Assembly: GCA_030539115.1 (NCBI GenBank)
Contig: JAUNSR010000010.1
Location: forward strand, 1-62,439
DNA from: Bacteroidales bacterium
GTDB lineage: Bacteria > Bacteroidota > Bacteroidia > Bacteroidales > JAUNSR01
Direction of reading: 5' to 3'
Length of the DNA: 62,439 nt
Below, one piece after another: positions 18,787 through 27,439 of this stretch. A model generated the notes under the pieces. The model did not search any database and was not told where the DNA came from. It worked only from the letters and a program-made list of their open reading frames with translations. A program made the translations under genes and the position numbers. Position 1 is the first letter of the stretch; each line of letters starts with the position of its first letter.

Positions 18787-20109
18787 TCAATTTTTTTTGT
18801 TAAAAATATGATCGCTAAGTGCCTGTAACGCTCTCTTCTTGTCTTCTGCCTTAACAAGAATTGAGATATTGTAGTTGCTGCCACCGTAAGAAATCATTCT
18901 AACAGGAATATTTCTCAATGACTCTACCACTTTGGCTTCAAATCCGAGATTTGTCCATTCTAAATCACCAACCACACAGATGATAACCATTTCCTCATCC
19001 ACGCTTACAGTGCCGAACTTCTTAAGATCATCAAGTATTTCAGGCAAATGACGTTTATTATCTATAGTAAGAGAAACTCCGACTTCTGAAGTAGTCACCA
19101 AGTCAACAGATGTTTGATAAGTCTCAAAAATTTCAAAAACTTTTCTCATAAAACCATGAGCCATAAGCATACGGCCTGATTTTATTTTTATTGAAGTAAT
19201 ACCATCTTTAGCGGCAACAGCTTTAATCTTCTTTAGTTCAGTCTCATTCGATATTAAAGTACCAGGAGCTGAAGGTTCCATTGTATTTAACAAGCGAACC
19301 GGGATATTATTCAATTTTGCAGGAGTAATACAAGTAGGATGAAGAATTTTAGCTCCGAAATAAGCCAATTCTGCAGCCTCTTCAAAATGCAAATGACGCA
19401 CAGGTTGTGTATTTTCAACAAAACGAGGGTCGTTGTTATGCATTCCATCTATATCAGTCCAGATTTGAATTTCATCCGCATTTATTGCTGCTCCAATAAG
19501 TGATGCAGAATAATCGCTTCCGCCTCTTTGCAGGTTATCTATCTCACCATAGGCATTTCTACAGATATACCCCTGGGTGATATAAATATCCTGATCGGGA
19601 TTGTTTGCAAGTATTGCTGTTAGTTTATCTTTTATATAAGCAGGATCCGGCTCAGCATTTTTGTCTGTTCTTGCATAATCGAGTGCAGGGATAAGAGCAG
19701 ACTTGACACCCTTTTCTTGTAAATAAAGATTAAACATTGCAGTAGACATCAACTCGCCTTGAGCAAGAACTACTTTTTCTTCAAAAAGAGTAAACAAATC
19801 CTTTGTAAAAGAGCGGATATAATCAAAATTTGTTTTTATTGTCTCTTTCGCTTTACCTTTATATTCTTGTGATGAATACAATTCTTCTATTGTGGCGAAA
19901 TATTTCTTTTCTAATGAATTAATAATTTCGTTAGCACCGACAGGGTTCTTTTTGTAGAGATAATCTGAAATTTCCACCAATGTATTAGTGGTCCCCGACA
20001 TTGCTGAAAGAACAACGATTTTTCGTTCTCCATCAAGAATCAGGTTAGCTACTTCTTTCATTCTCTGAGCTGAACCCACAGAGGTTCCGCCAAACTTTAA
20101 AACCTTCAT
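18787..20109 (-). CDS. lysC: Aspartate kinase (monofunctional)
   Basis: A 440-residue enzyme that phosphorylates aspartate, the committed step toward lysine, threonine and methionine. The amino-acid kinase domain covers residues 1-285, starting MKVLKFGGTSVGS, with QGYICRNAYGEIDNLQRGGSDYSAS and WTDIDGMHNNDPR for aspartate and ATP binding. Two ACT domains fill about 300-440 and are the usual site of lysine or threonine feedback. No homoserine dehydrogenase domain is fused. The -7 box at 20237-20244 implies a leader of about 120 nt with a relatively GC-rich block. Confidence 0.95.
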   Translation of the reverse strand: MKVLKFGGTSVGSAQRMKEVANLILDGERKIVVLSAMSGTTNTLVEISDYLYKKNPVGANEIINSLEKKYFATIEELYSSQEYKGKAKETIKTNFDYIRSFTKDLFTLFEEKVVLAQGELMSTAMFNLYLQEKGVKSALIPALDYARTDKNAEPDPAYIKDKLTAILANNPDQDIYITQGYICRNAYGEIDNLQRGGSDYSASLIGAAINADEIQIWTDIDGMHNNDPRFVENTQPVRHLHFEEAAELAYFGAKILHPTCITPAKLNNIPVRLLNTMEPSAPGTLISNETELKKIKAVAAKDGITSIKIKSGRMLMAHGFMRKVFEIFETYQTSVDLVTTSEVGVSLTIDNKRHLPEILDDLKKFGTVSVDEEMVIICVVGDLEWTNLGFEAKVVESLRNIPVRMISYGGSNYNISILVKAEDKKRALQALSDHIFNKKN

Positions 20110-20244
20110 TTCCGTTTCAAATTTTTGTTTATACAGTTAATTAATTTTAAGTTTGGACGTCATTTGGGAGACCTTCCTCATCCACCGATAGAGACAGTAA
20201 TGCTGCAAACAGATACTACTTCTCAGATTTGCTTGGCAAATGTA
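20110..20244 (-). promoter_or_regulatory. lysC promoter and long 5' leader
   Basis: TACATTTG at plus 20244-20237 is a Bacteroidota -7 box. The predicted transcript runs about 120 nt before the lysC ATG. Plus 20155-20207, in the middle, is clearly more GC-rich than any intergenic DNA nearby, including a block reading GGTGGATGAGGAAGGTCTCC on the minus strand. No lysine-riboswitch core was recognised. Confidence 0.5.
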
Positions 20245-20293
20245 ATACTTATCTGCATTTTTAAAAGAAAATCTTTACTAAAAATATGTTTTT

Positions 20294-20986
20294 TTATTCT
20301 TTTTGAGCAACAATTATTGGCTTTACCTCTTCTATTATTTGATTCTCAAACAAAAGCACTCTTCCAGGAAACTCCTTTGTCAAATGATGATTATGAGTAG
20401 ACATAATCACAGCAGTTCCCATTTTACTTATTTCATAAAGCAATCCTGCAATCATAGCGCCGGTATCAGGGTCGAGATTTCCGGTTGGCTCATCAGCAAG
20501 AATAATTTCAGGAGAGTTAAGCAATGCTCTTGCAATAACAACACGCTGTTGTTCACCTCCTGATAGTTGATGAGGCATTTTATAACCCTTTGTCTGCATT
20601 CCTACCTGTGCCAAAACAGAATTAATTCTATCTTTTATTTCTGATGTTTTGCTCCATCCGGTAGCTTTAAGCACAAATTCAAGATTGTCATTCACACTTC
20701 TGTCAATAAGCAATTGAAAATCTTGGAAAACTATACCTATCTTTCTTCTCAGATATGGTATCTGCTTTCTCTTTATATTTCTTAAATCATAGTTCAGCAC
20801 ATTTGCAGTGCCGTCTTCAACAGGAATATCCGCATAAATACTCTTAAGCAAAGTACTCTTGCCCGAGCCGACCTTTCCTATGGCATAAACAAAGTCGCCT
20901 TTGTTAACCTCAAGGTCAACATTTTTAAGAATCACAGATTCCTGTCTGACAATACTTGCATCAGTGTATTTTATCAACAAACCCAT
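20294..20986 (-). CDS. ftsE: FtsE-like ABC ATPase
   Basis: A 230-residue ABC ATPase of the FtsE type, the cytoplasmic motor that with FtsX controls periplasmic cell-wall hydrolases at division. Walker A is GKVGSGKST (residues 37-45), the signature is LSGGEQQR, Walker B is IILADEPTGNLDP, and the H-loop is MSTHNHH. The PYLRRKIGIVFQDFQLL stretch is the FtsE Q-loop region. No ftsX lies next to it; it sits between hisIE (4 bp away) and lysC. LolD or MacB-type ATPases share the same motifs, so the assignment rests on overall similarity. Confidence 0.83.
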   Translation of the reverse strand: MGLLIKYTDASIVRQESVILKNVDLEVNKGDFVYAIGKVGSGKSTLLKSIYADIPVEDGTANVLNYDLRNIKRKQIPYLRRKIGIVFQDFQLLIDRSVNDNLEFVLKATGWSKTSEIKDRINSVLAQVGMQTKGYKMPHQLSGGEQQRVVIARALLNSPEIILADEPTGNLDPDTGAMIAGLLYEISKMGTAVIMSTHNHHLTKEFPGRVLLFENQIIEEVKPIIVAQKE

Positions 20987-20990
20987 TGTA

Positions 20991-21587
20991 TTATTCTTTA
21001 TGACGTTTCTTTAATTCCACTGCCAAATCCTCAAATCTATATCCTTTTGAAGTAAGCAATACTATAAGGTGATAAATAAGATCTGAAGCCTCATAAATAA
21101 GTCTGTCATCAGTGCCGTTGGTTGCCTCAATAACAGTTTCAACAGCCTCTTCACCAACTTTCTGAGCCATTCTGTTTATACCTTTATTAAATAGGAATGT
21201 TGTATAAGACCCATCAGGCATCTCTTCATGACGACGACAGATAAAATCCTGCAGATATTTAATAAACATAATATCCTCTTGATTTTTTTCATTAAAGCAG
21301 GTATCTGCACCGGTATGGCAAACAGGTCCTACAGGATTAACCTTTATCAAAAGGGTATCGTGGTCACAATCCTCCAAAATAGTGACAACATTAAGAAAAT
21401 TGCCGCTCTCTTCACCTTTTGTCCAAAGACGGTTTTTTGTCCTTGAAAAGAAAGTTACCTTACCGATTTCTATTGTTTTGTCAAAAGCCTCACGATTCAT
21501 AAATCCAAGCATCAGAACTTTCGATGTTTTGTTGTCTTGAATAATTGCGGGCACTAATCCGCCCATTTTATCAAAATCAAGTGTCAT
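20991..21587 (-). CDS. hisIE: Bifunctional phosphoribosyl-AMP cyclohydrolase / phosphoribosyl-ATP pyrophosphatase
   Basis: A 198-residue bifunctional enzyme for steps two and three of histidine synthesis. The HisI half (about 1-110) contains TFFSRTKNRLWTKGEESGN, DCDHDTLLIKVNP and CHTGADTCF, with the zinc-binding cysteines and Mg-binding aspartates. The HisE half (about 115-198) contains RMAQKVGEEAVETVIEA, the acidic metal site of MazG-like pyrophosphatases, and ends SKGYRFEDLAVELKKRH. It follows hisF after 25 bp and precedes ftsE by 4 bp in one transcription unit. Confidence 0.95.
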   Translation of the reverse strand: MTLDFDKMGGLVPAIIQDNKTSKVLMLGFMNREAFDKTIEIGKVTFFSRTKNRLWTKGEESGNFLNVVTILEDCDHDTLLIKVNPVGPVCHTGADTCFNEKNQEDIMFIKYLQDFICRRHEEMPDGSYTTFLFNKGINRMAQKVGEEAVETVIEATNGTDDRLIYEASDLIYHLIVLLTSKGYRFEDLAVELKKRHKE

Positions 21588-21612
21588 AATAATTATATAT
21601 TTTATTTTTAAT

Positions 21613-22368
21613 TTATTTTCTCACACAAATACCTTGCTCTGCAAGATAATCCTTAAGCTCCTTGATAGGTATTTCACCAAAATGGAAAACACTTGCAGCA
21701 AGGGCTGCATCTGCTTTGCCGGTTTCAAAGACATCCTTGAAATGCTCTTTCTTACCAGCCCCACCGGAGGCAATCACGGGTATGTTGATTTTTTGATGAA
21801 GATGCAAAAGGGCTTCATTAGCATAACCGGTCTTCACGCCGTCATGACTCATACTGGTAAAAAGAATCTCTCCCGCACCTCTTTCCTGTCCCTCCTTTGC
21901 CCAATCAAAAAGATATTTATCAGTAGCCACACGACCGCCGTTTAAATAGCAACGCCATTTATCATTCTCAAAATTGGCATCAATGGCAAGTACACAAACC
22001 TGATTGCCAAAGTGATTGGCTATTTGAGTTATAAGTTCCGGATTTTTAATTGCAGAAGAATTAATCGAAACCTTGTCTGCTCCCGCATTCAGCAATTTGT
22101 CAACATCATCAAGAGCATTAATACCACCTCCGACAGTAAAAGGAATGTTTACCTGAGCTGCCACTCTTTTCACAAGTTCAAGAAAAGTCTTTCTACCCTC
22201 AAAAGATGCTGTTATATCAAGATAAACAAGTTCATCAGCTCCTTGAAGACTATACTGACGACCAAGTTCAACAGGATCGCCAGCATCTCTGAAGTTGACA
22301 AAATTTACGCCCTTTACAGTTTTTCCATCCTTAACATCAAGACAGGGTATAATTCTTTTTGCTAACAT
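21613..22368 (-). CDS. hisF: Imidazole glycerol phosphate synthase, cyclase subunit
   Basis: A 251-residue TIM barrel that takes ammonia from HisH and makes imidazole glycerol phosphate and AICAR. The catalytic Asp11 is in [16 protein letters not shown] and the second catalytic Asp is in VLAIDANF. Phosphate sites appear as [12 protein letters not shown] and [13 protein letters not shown]. Its length matches the family (about 252). It lies between hisA and hisIE, and the partner HisH is encoded two genes upstream in the same operon. Confidence 0.96.
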   Translation of the reverse strand: MLAKRIIPCLDVKDGKTVKGVNFVNFRDAGDPVELGRQYSLQGADELVYLDITASFEGRKTFLELVKRVAAQVNIPFTVGGGINALDDVDKLLNAGADKVSINSSAIKNPELITQIANHFGNQVCVLAIDANFENDKWRCYLNGGRVATDKYLFDWAKEGQERGAGEILFTSMSHDGVKTGYANEALLHLHQKINIPVIASGGAGKKEHFKDVFETGKADAALAASVFHFGEIPIKELKDYLAEQGICVRK

Positions 22369-22401
22369 AATATATATATGTATAGTTGTTATTCTTAAAA
22401 A

Positions 22402-23124
22402 CTAATCCAAAAAAGGAAGAAGGTCTCTTAATTTTATCTTGCCCTCATATATTGCCTTTCCAAATATTACAGAGGGAACACCAATGCTTTCTAAAGCAGC
22501 AATATCGTCAACGGAACTTATTCCTCCGCTTGCAATAAGATAAAGAGTTGGAAATTTTTTGAGCATCTGTTGATATAAATCCAAGGATGGACCCTCAAGC
22601 ATACCATCTTTAGAGATGTCAGTGCTGATAACTTTTTCTATACCTTTTGAAATATATTCCTGAATAAAACTATCCCATTTTATGTCTGTATCTTCCATCC
22701 ATCCGCCGACGGCAATTTTATCATCCTTGACGTCAGCACCAAGAATAATCTTCTCAGCTCCATATTTTTCAATCCATCCGGCAAACTCTTCAGGCTCCTT
22801 TACTGCAATGCTTCCTCCGGTAACCATTTGCGCCCCTGAGGAAAAAGCTATCTCAAGATCGGCAGTGGATTTCAAACCTCCACCAAAATCTATTCTAAGG
22901 GCAGTTTTAGCACAAATCATCTCCAACAGTCTCCAGTTTACTATATGATGAGCTTTTGCTCCATCAAGATCCACTATATGAAGTCTTCTTATGCCATTTG
23001 CCTCAAATTCAAGAGCAACCTCCACGGGGTCCTCATTATATATTGTTTTTCTTGTAAAATCGCCCTGCGACAACCTTACACATTTGCCATCAATAATATC
23101 AATAGCAGGTACCAATTCAATCAT
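22402..23124 (-). CDS. hisA: ProFAR isomerase
   Basis: A 240-residue TIM barrel, paralogue of HisF, that converts ProFAR to PRFAR in histidine synthesis. The N-terminal catalytic Asp9 is in [44 protein letters not shown] and [13 protein letters not shown] give the two phosphate-binding halves and the second catalytic Asp. The start overlaps the end of hisH by 4 bp, which implies translational coupling. Confidence 0.96.
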   Translation of the reverse strand: MIELVPAIDIIDGKCVRLSQGDFTRKTIYNEDPVEVALEFEANGIRRLHIVDLDGAKAHHIVNWRLLEMICAKTALRIDFGGGLKSTADLEIAFSSGAQMVTGGSIAVKEPEEFAGWIEKYGAEKIILGADVKDDKIAVGGWMEDTDIKWDSFIQEYISKGIEKVISTDISKDGMLEGPSLDLYQQMLKKFPTLYLIASGGISSVDDIAALESIGVPSVIFGKAIYEGKIKLRDLLPFLD

Positions 23125-23711
23125 AACTCAAAAAATTTTTTTAAAATAATTTCACCCGGTTCACTGCTCTTTTCGGCATGAAACTGTGTTGCATAGAAAT
23201 TGTCTTTATGCAAAGCTGCACTGAAAGGTTCTATATAATCTGTCGTTGCTATTGTATATTCATTTAAAGGAACATAGAAGCTATGCACATAATAAACGAA
23301 CTTTCCTTCTATCTGCTTTGGCATCAATTTGCTTTTCAAACCGGTAATTTGATTCCATCCCATGTGAGGCACCTTTAAATCAGCATTGTTTGAAACAAAC
23401 CTCTTTACCGGCACATCAAAAATACCAAGGCAATCAACATCACCCTCCTCTGAATGCTTACACATAAGCTGCATGCCTATGCATATGCCAAGAACAGGCT
23501 GCTTTAGATTAACGATAAGTTCATCAAGGCGATGAGCCTTCAGATACTCCATTGTAGATTTAGCCTCTCCGACACCCGGGAAAATTATTTTGTCTGCAGC
23601 AAGGAGCTTTTCCTTATCATCAGTGATTTCCGCCTCAACTCCTATTCTTTTCAGAGCACAATCGACAGAATAGATGTTTCCCGCATTATATTTTACTATT
23701 GCAACATTCAT
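23121..23711 (-). CDS. hisH: Imidazole glycerol phosphate synthase, glutamine amidotransferase subunit
   Basis: A 196-residue class I glutamine amidotransferase that feeds ammonia to HisF. The triad is Cys77 (GICIGMQLM), His178 and Glu180 ([11 protein letters not shown]), the same positions as in the E. coli enzyme. FPGVGEA forms the oxyanion-strand region. It is the first histidine gene of the run hisH-hisA-hisF-hisIE; hisG, hisD, hisC and hisB must lie elsewhere. It starts 27 bp after the TlpA-like gene, so a shared transcript is likely. Confidence 0.96.
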   Translation of the reverse strand: MNVAIVKYNAGNIYSVDCALKRIGVEAEITDDKEKLLAADKIIFPGVGEAKSTMEYLKAHRLDELIVNLKQPVLGICIGMQLMCKHSEEGDVDCLGIFDVPVKRFVSNNADLKVPHMGWNQITGLKSKLMPKQIEGKFVYYVHSFYVPLNEYTIATTDYIEPFSAALHKDNFYATQFHAEKSSEPGEIILKKFFEL

Positions 23712-23738
23712 ATTTTCAAACCAATATTAGCGACAACT

Positions 23739-24329
23739 TTATTGTTTTAAAAGCTTGTCAAGTACAGCACACATAGATGCAAATTCCTCTTCATTATAAA
23801 GACGAGTCAGCATGACTATTTTGCCGGTTTTATCTATTATTACGTTTCTTGTTATTCCTGCTTTTTTGTCTGCATACAATCCAAAAATATCACCGTTAGG
23901 ATCAAGACCCAAAGGATAGGTAACTCCCGTTGATTTTCCAAACTCGACAACCGTTTCCAAAGGCTCATCCCTGTCTATACCGATTAGGACAAATTCAGAA
24001 TTGTTTTGATGTTTTTTCCAAATATCCGATTCAATAAAAGGCATCTCTTTTCTGCATACTCCACACCAAGAGGCAGTAAATTGCAGCATAACAATTTTTC
24101 CTTTTAGAGAATGCAGATTAATTGCACTTCCATCTGTAAGCGTTACATCAAAGTCGGGAGCCATATCTCCCACCTTTACTATGTAGCCGCGTTCATCAAC
24201 AGCCAATTTTTCCGAAAGTAAGGAATCTGTAACTTCCACAAGGGCTTCATCTTGAGTTGTTTCGTTTTTTTTGCTTCCACAACCCCAGAATATAGCCAAA
24301 CAAATCAATGGCAGCAACACCTTTTTCAT
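23739..24329 (-). CDS. TlpA-like thioredoxin-fold lipoprotein
   Basis: An exported thiol-disulfide protein of about 196 residues. I place the start at MKKVLLPLICLAIFWGC; the frame also offers an ATG three codons earlier at 24338. Cys17 is a plausible though non-ideal lipidation site. The AhpC/TSA-Redoxin domain begins with VGDMAPDFDVTLTDG, and the active site is ASWCGVCRKEMPF, so it should be redox-active and reduce periplasmic disulfides or peroxides. IGIDRDEPLETV and a cis-proline region GITRNVIID are present. It is the first gene of the unit leading into the histidine genes. TATATTTG on the minus strand (plus 24369-24376) is its -7 box. Confidence 0.88.
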   Translation of the reverse strand: MKKVLLPLICLAIFWGCGSKKNETTQDEALVEVTDSLLSEKLAVDERGYIVKVGDMAPDFDVTLTDGSAINLHSLKGKIVMLQFTASWCGVCRKEMPFIESDIWKKHQNNSEFVLIGIDRDEPLETVVEFGKSTGVTYPLGLDPNGDIFGLYADKKAGITRNVIIDKTGKIVMLTRLYNEEEFASMCAVLDKLLKQ

Positions 24330-24368
24330 ACTATACACAAATAATGATTAAATATTTTTTACAATTGA

Positions 24369-24376
24369 CAAATATA
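24369..24376 (-). promoter_or_regulatory. -7 box for the tlpA-like/his unit
   Basis: Minus-strand TATATTTG matches TAnnTTTG and lies 40 bp before the start codon at 24329. The expected transcript start is near 24362. Confidence 0.6.
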
Positions 24377-24531
24377 GAGTAAATAAGCCTATTTTTTTTT
24401 AAATCACCAATAATATGATTGGCAAAAAATAAATTTAATAGATTTTTGTTAGATAAAACAGCCTTTTTTTCGAAATAAAATAATTAAATAATTCTCTTTT
24501 TTTCTGTTGATTTTTTTGGGTTTCACATGTT

Positions 24532-24710
24532 TGACACAAACTATTTTCAATACCGAATAGACATGCCTGATTTTTTATCATCTGATTATCAGCCATATAA
24601 TACATTTATGTATTTTAAATTTAAGATTTTCAAATTTTGACCGTCGAAAAATTAATTTTTACCGTCGATTTTCAAATTTAAACCCTCGATTTTCAAAATT
24701 TCATTGTCCT
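24532..24710 (+). repeat. Intergenic element, copy B: 95-nt leader and four 21-bp tandem units
   Basis: The leader starts TGACACAAAC and has TGATTATCAG at offset 52. Four 21-bp units follow at 24627-24647, 24648-24668, 24669-24689 and 24690-24710; the first three end in CCGTCGA or CCCTCGA. Copy A at the window start, in opposite orientation, has the same two anchors and begins its array at the same offset 96. It lies between the divergent tlpA-like and eamA genes. Confidence 0.8.
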
Positions 24711-25005
24711 TTTTATTTTACATATATGACACAATTTTCATGTAAACACCCATTGCGATTAATCGAGGATTAAAATTGCATTTTGTTTGGTTGAAATCAA
24801 TTTGCTTAGGTTTAAGTTCCATCATCTGCAAGGAGCTTTGAAATCCTCGATTAGTTGTTTAAGTCACTTGAGAAACTTAATTGGTATATAATAAAGATAT
24901 AGGATATAATGATTTGTAGCACTACATAATTTAAAGAAAATATAAACTCTTTATACTCTATTTCTGTTTGAATACCAAAAGATAAAGCATTAATATATTT
25001 CCACA
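24711..25005. other. AT-rich gap upstream of the EamA gene
   Basis: No gene, hairpin with a T-run or clear -7 box was found here. It holds whatever promoter drives the EamA gene. Confidence 0.4.
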
Positions 25006-25938
25006 ATGAAAATAAAATCATCGGGCTCTTTAATTGGACATATCTCTGCTTTGCTTGCAGCTATATTTTTTGCATTAAACATCCCGGCAACAAAATATAT
25101 ACTTGGAGAATGGCTGGATCCGTTTTCATATACATTATTAAGAGTAACAGGAGGAATGATAGTGTGCTGGGTAATATCTCTGTTTGTGAAAGACAAGATT
25201 ACCATATCAAAAAAAGACTATATTACATTCTTATTAGGTGGCACAATAGGGCTTTCGGTATTCTTTTTTCTTTACGGTTATTCAATCTTCAAGACTTCAC
25301 CCATTGACGCATCAATTATATTGACCATCACGCCTATAATGGTTTTGATTGTCTCTTCATTTGTATTTAAGGAGAAAATCACAAAAAGGAAAAGCCTGGG
25401 TGTATTTGTTGCTTTGGCAGGTGCACTTTTGGTTATTCTTACTCAAAAAAACACAGGCAATAATTCTGCCATGACAGGGAATATATTAATATTAGCATCT
25501 GCTCTTTTGTATGGAATCTATTTAATATATACCCGCAATATATCGCAAAAATACAATCCCGCCATTATGCTTAGGTGGATATATCTTTTTGCTTTTATAT
25601 TTACCTTACCTATTTGCATAAAAGAATTATTTGAATCCAAACTTTTCACAAATCCGGAAACAACACCTGTTCTTATTGCTGTTTTTATCGCGGTCTTTCC
25701 CTCTGCATTGGCTTATATGCTTCTTCCACTGGCTATGAAGTCTCTTTCTGTGACAGTTGTTTCGATGTACAACTATGCAATTCCTATTATTGCATCGGTA
25801 GTTGCAATATTTTTAAAGCAGGCAACCTTAAGATGGGATGAACCAATTGCAGCTGCATTAGTGATTTTAGGAGTTTATTTTGTAATTTCCTCTAAAAATA
25901 AAAAAAGCATGAATGCAAAGTCAAAAGGTCAACAATAA
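25006..25938 (+). CDS. EamA-family (drug/metabolite superfamily) transporter
   Basis: A 310-residue inner-membrane protein with ten predicted helices in two EamA repeats (about residues 10-143 and 156-295). The family pattern is visible as AAIFFALNIPATKY in the first helix, IGLSVFFFLYGYSIFKTSPIDAS, and the second-repeat AFVLSA-like ending PIIASVVAIFLKQATLRWDEPIAAALVILGVY. Such proteins usually export small metabolites, but the substrate is not predictable. It ends in a basic cytosolic tail. It is monocistronic. Confidence 0.9.
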   Translation: MKIKSSGSLIGHISALLAAIFFALNIPATKYILGEWLDPFSYTLLRVTGGMIVCWVISLFVKDKITISKKDYITFLLGGTIGLSVFFFLYGYSIFKTSPIDASIILTITPIMVLIVSSFVFKEKITKRKSLGVFVALAGALLVILTQKNTGNNSAMTGNILILASALLYGIYLIYTRNISQKYNPAIMLRWIYLFAFIFTLPICIKELFESKLFTNPETTPVLIAVFIAVFPSALAYMLLPLAMKSLSVTVVSMYNYAIPIIASVVAIFLKQATLRWDEPIAAALVILGVYFVISSKNKKSMNAKSKGQQ

Positions 25939-26212
25939 ATAATTAGACTTCATTTATTGTAAACTCTACATAAAATGCAAACGATTTATGGAGCAACAAA
26001 CACATATATACCATATTATTTTTTTTATTTTCACATTAAATAATTATATATAAATAGCCGGAAAATCTATTATTTTTATGTTTAAAATTTAACTGTTCAA
26101 TAAAAAGTATCTCTCGTTAAAAAAAAAATTGTCTATGAGTAAATATATATGTTTTAACCAATTATTTTTTACCCAAAGTAAAAGTTTTTACCCAAAATAA
26201 AAGTCGTAAATC
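25939..26212. other. Low-complexity gap before the candidate RNA
   Basis: Very AT-rich, with no open frame of note. A short near-duplicate (TTTTTACCCAAA at about 26166 and 26185) precedes the -7 box at 26213. Confidence 0.4.
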
Positions 26213-26220
26213 TATCTTTG
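26213..26220 (+). promoter_or_regulatory. -7 box of the candidate structured RNA
   Basis: TATCTTTG is an exact TAnnTTTG. The predicted transcript start is close to 26226, where the paired segments begin. No TTTG -33 box is at the right distance; GTTTTT is the nearest. Confidence 0.55.
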
Positions 26221-26222
26221 TC

Positions 26223-26414
26223 AAAGTGCTGAGGCACGTTTTGTAGTTATTATTTAATTGCTATGTAAAAGTCTTTTTATTAGACTAACGAGCACTTTAT
26301 ATCATTATTCTAAAGCAAAGAATTAGCACTGATATTTATAGGCCGTTTATTAATAAATAGGCTTTAATCATAGTAAAGAATTTCAAAAAGGGGAACGTGA
26401 TGTTTCCCTTTTTT
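26223..26414 (+). ncRNA. Candidate structured RNA of about 190 nt
   Basis: A -7 box lies just upstream, no open frame exists, and an intrinsic terminator closes the segment. AAAGTGCT (26223-26230) is exactly complementary to AGCACTTT (26291-26298). Part of the same strand can instead pair with AGCACT at 26325-26330 or fold locally as GTGC/GCAC (26226-26237), so three alternatives compete. AGTCT/AGACT forms an inner hairpin at 26270-26286. The size would fit a 6S-like regulatory RNA, but I cannot assign a family. It could also be the leader of the efflux operon. Confidence 0.55.
26385..26414 (+). terminator. Intrinsic terminator of the candidate RNA
   Basis: AAAAAGGGGAAC pairs with GTTTCCCTTTTTT (one G-T wobble) around a 5-nt loop; the T-run follows directly. 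Confidence 0.8.
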
Positions 26415-26442
26415 GTTTATATTAAAATAAACGTTACATTTG
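26412..26442 (+). promoter_or_regulatory. Promoter of the ABC/RND efflux operon
   Basis: TTTG at 26412-26415 and TACATTTG at 26435-26442 are separated by 19 bp, matching the Bacteroidota -33/-7 arrangement. The -33 box sits inside the T-run of the preceding terminator. The transcript should start near 26449, about 73 nt before the first gene. Confidence 0.7.
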
Positions 26443-26521
26443 ACGCAATCTTCATTAAACTTATTTAATAAGTTTTAGTCTAAACAAAATAATTGAAGAA
26501 AAAATCTATAAACAGCGAATA

Positions 26522-27415
26522 ATGAGTATTATTATTAAGGATGTCAACAAGATCTATCCTAATGGGAATCACGCTCTGAAAAACATTAATCTTGAGATTC
26601 CTCCTGGCATGTTTGGTTTATTGGGACCAAATGGTGCCGGCAAATCAACATTAATAAGAATTTTAGTTGCTTTAATGGAACCTACTTCGGGTTCAATTGA
26701 GATGTATGGATGCAATCTTTTAAAGGAAAGAGAGCAGGCACGAAGAATAATAGGTTATCTTCCTCAAGATTTCAGATTTTTTGCTCAATATAAGACTTAT
26801 GAATTTTTAGACTATGCAGCCTGTCTTTCGGGTATGAACAATAGAAAGGAGAGAAAAAATGCTGTCGACAAGATGCTTGAGTCAGTAGGTCTGTATGATG
26901 TACGCGACAGATATGCAAACCGTCTTTCCGGCGGTATGAAAAGAAGACTTGGCATTGCACAAGCTCTTATTCACGACCCAAAGGTGATTATCGTAGATGA
27001 GCCGACCACAGGACTTGACCCCGAGGAGAGAATCAGGTTTAGAAATCTGCTTTCAAAAGCAAGCGGCAATAATGTCACAATTATTCTTTCAACTCATATT
27101 GTCGGTGATATCTCAAGTTCCTGCAATATGATGACTCTGCTTAATAAAGGAGAGCTTGGCTTTATCGGTTCTCCTGAGGAGATAATAAATGAAGCAAAAG
27201 GCAGTGTCTGGCGGGCAATTATTCCGGAAGACGAATTCCAAATAATTAACGATAAGTTTCCTGTTGTCTCCACAATACCTGTCGCTCAGGGTTGGGAAAT
27301 ACAGGTTGTTTCAAAAGAAAAGCCATGTGAATCGGCAGAACCTTATGAACCAAATTTGGAACATGCATACGTATATTATATGGAGAACAAACTTAATCTT
27401 TGGACAAAAGGATAA
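26522..27415 (+). CDS. ABC transporter ATP-binding protein, first gene of the efflux operon
   Basis: A 297-residue cytoplasmic ABC ATPase. Walker A is GPNGAGKST (35-43), the Q-loop is GYLPQDFRFF, the signature is LSGGMKRR (135-142), Walker B is IIVDEPTTGLDP (Asp159, Glu160), and the H-loop is LSTHI followed by the unusual VGDISSSC. A tail of about 80 residues follows. The same DISSSC tail and several identical stretches recur in the ABC domain fused to the RND permease at 36552, so the two are close paralogues. It most likely drives the permease encoded 24 bp downstream. Confidence 0.93.
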   Translation: MSIIIKDVNKIYPNGNHALKNINLEIPPGMFGLLGPNGAGKSTLIRILVALMEPTSGSIEMYGCNLLKEREQARRIIGYLPQDFRFFAQYKTYEFLDYAACLSGMNNRKERKNAVDKMLESVGLYDVRDRYANRLSGGMKRRLGIAQALIHDPKVIIVDEPTTGLDPEERIRFRNLLSKASGNNVTIILSTHIVGDISSSCNMMTLLNKGELGFIGSPEEIINEAKGSVWRAIIPEDEFQIINDKFPVVSTIPVAQGWEIQVVSKEKPCESAEPYEPNLEHAYVYYMENKLNLWTKG

Positions 27416-27439
27416 TCTTAATTATCAAAACATCTTATT

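Noticed and set aside
20110..20244. Lysine riboswitch before lysC
   Set aside because: The leader is shorter than the known lysine riboswitch, and I could not find its conserved core segments.
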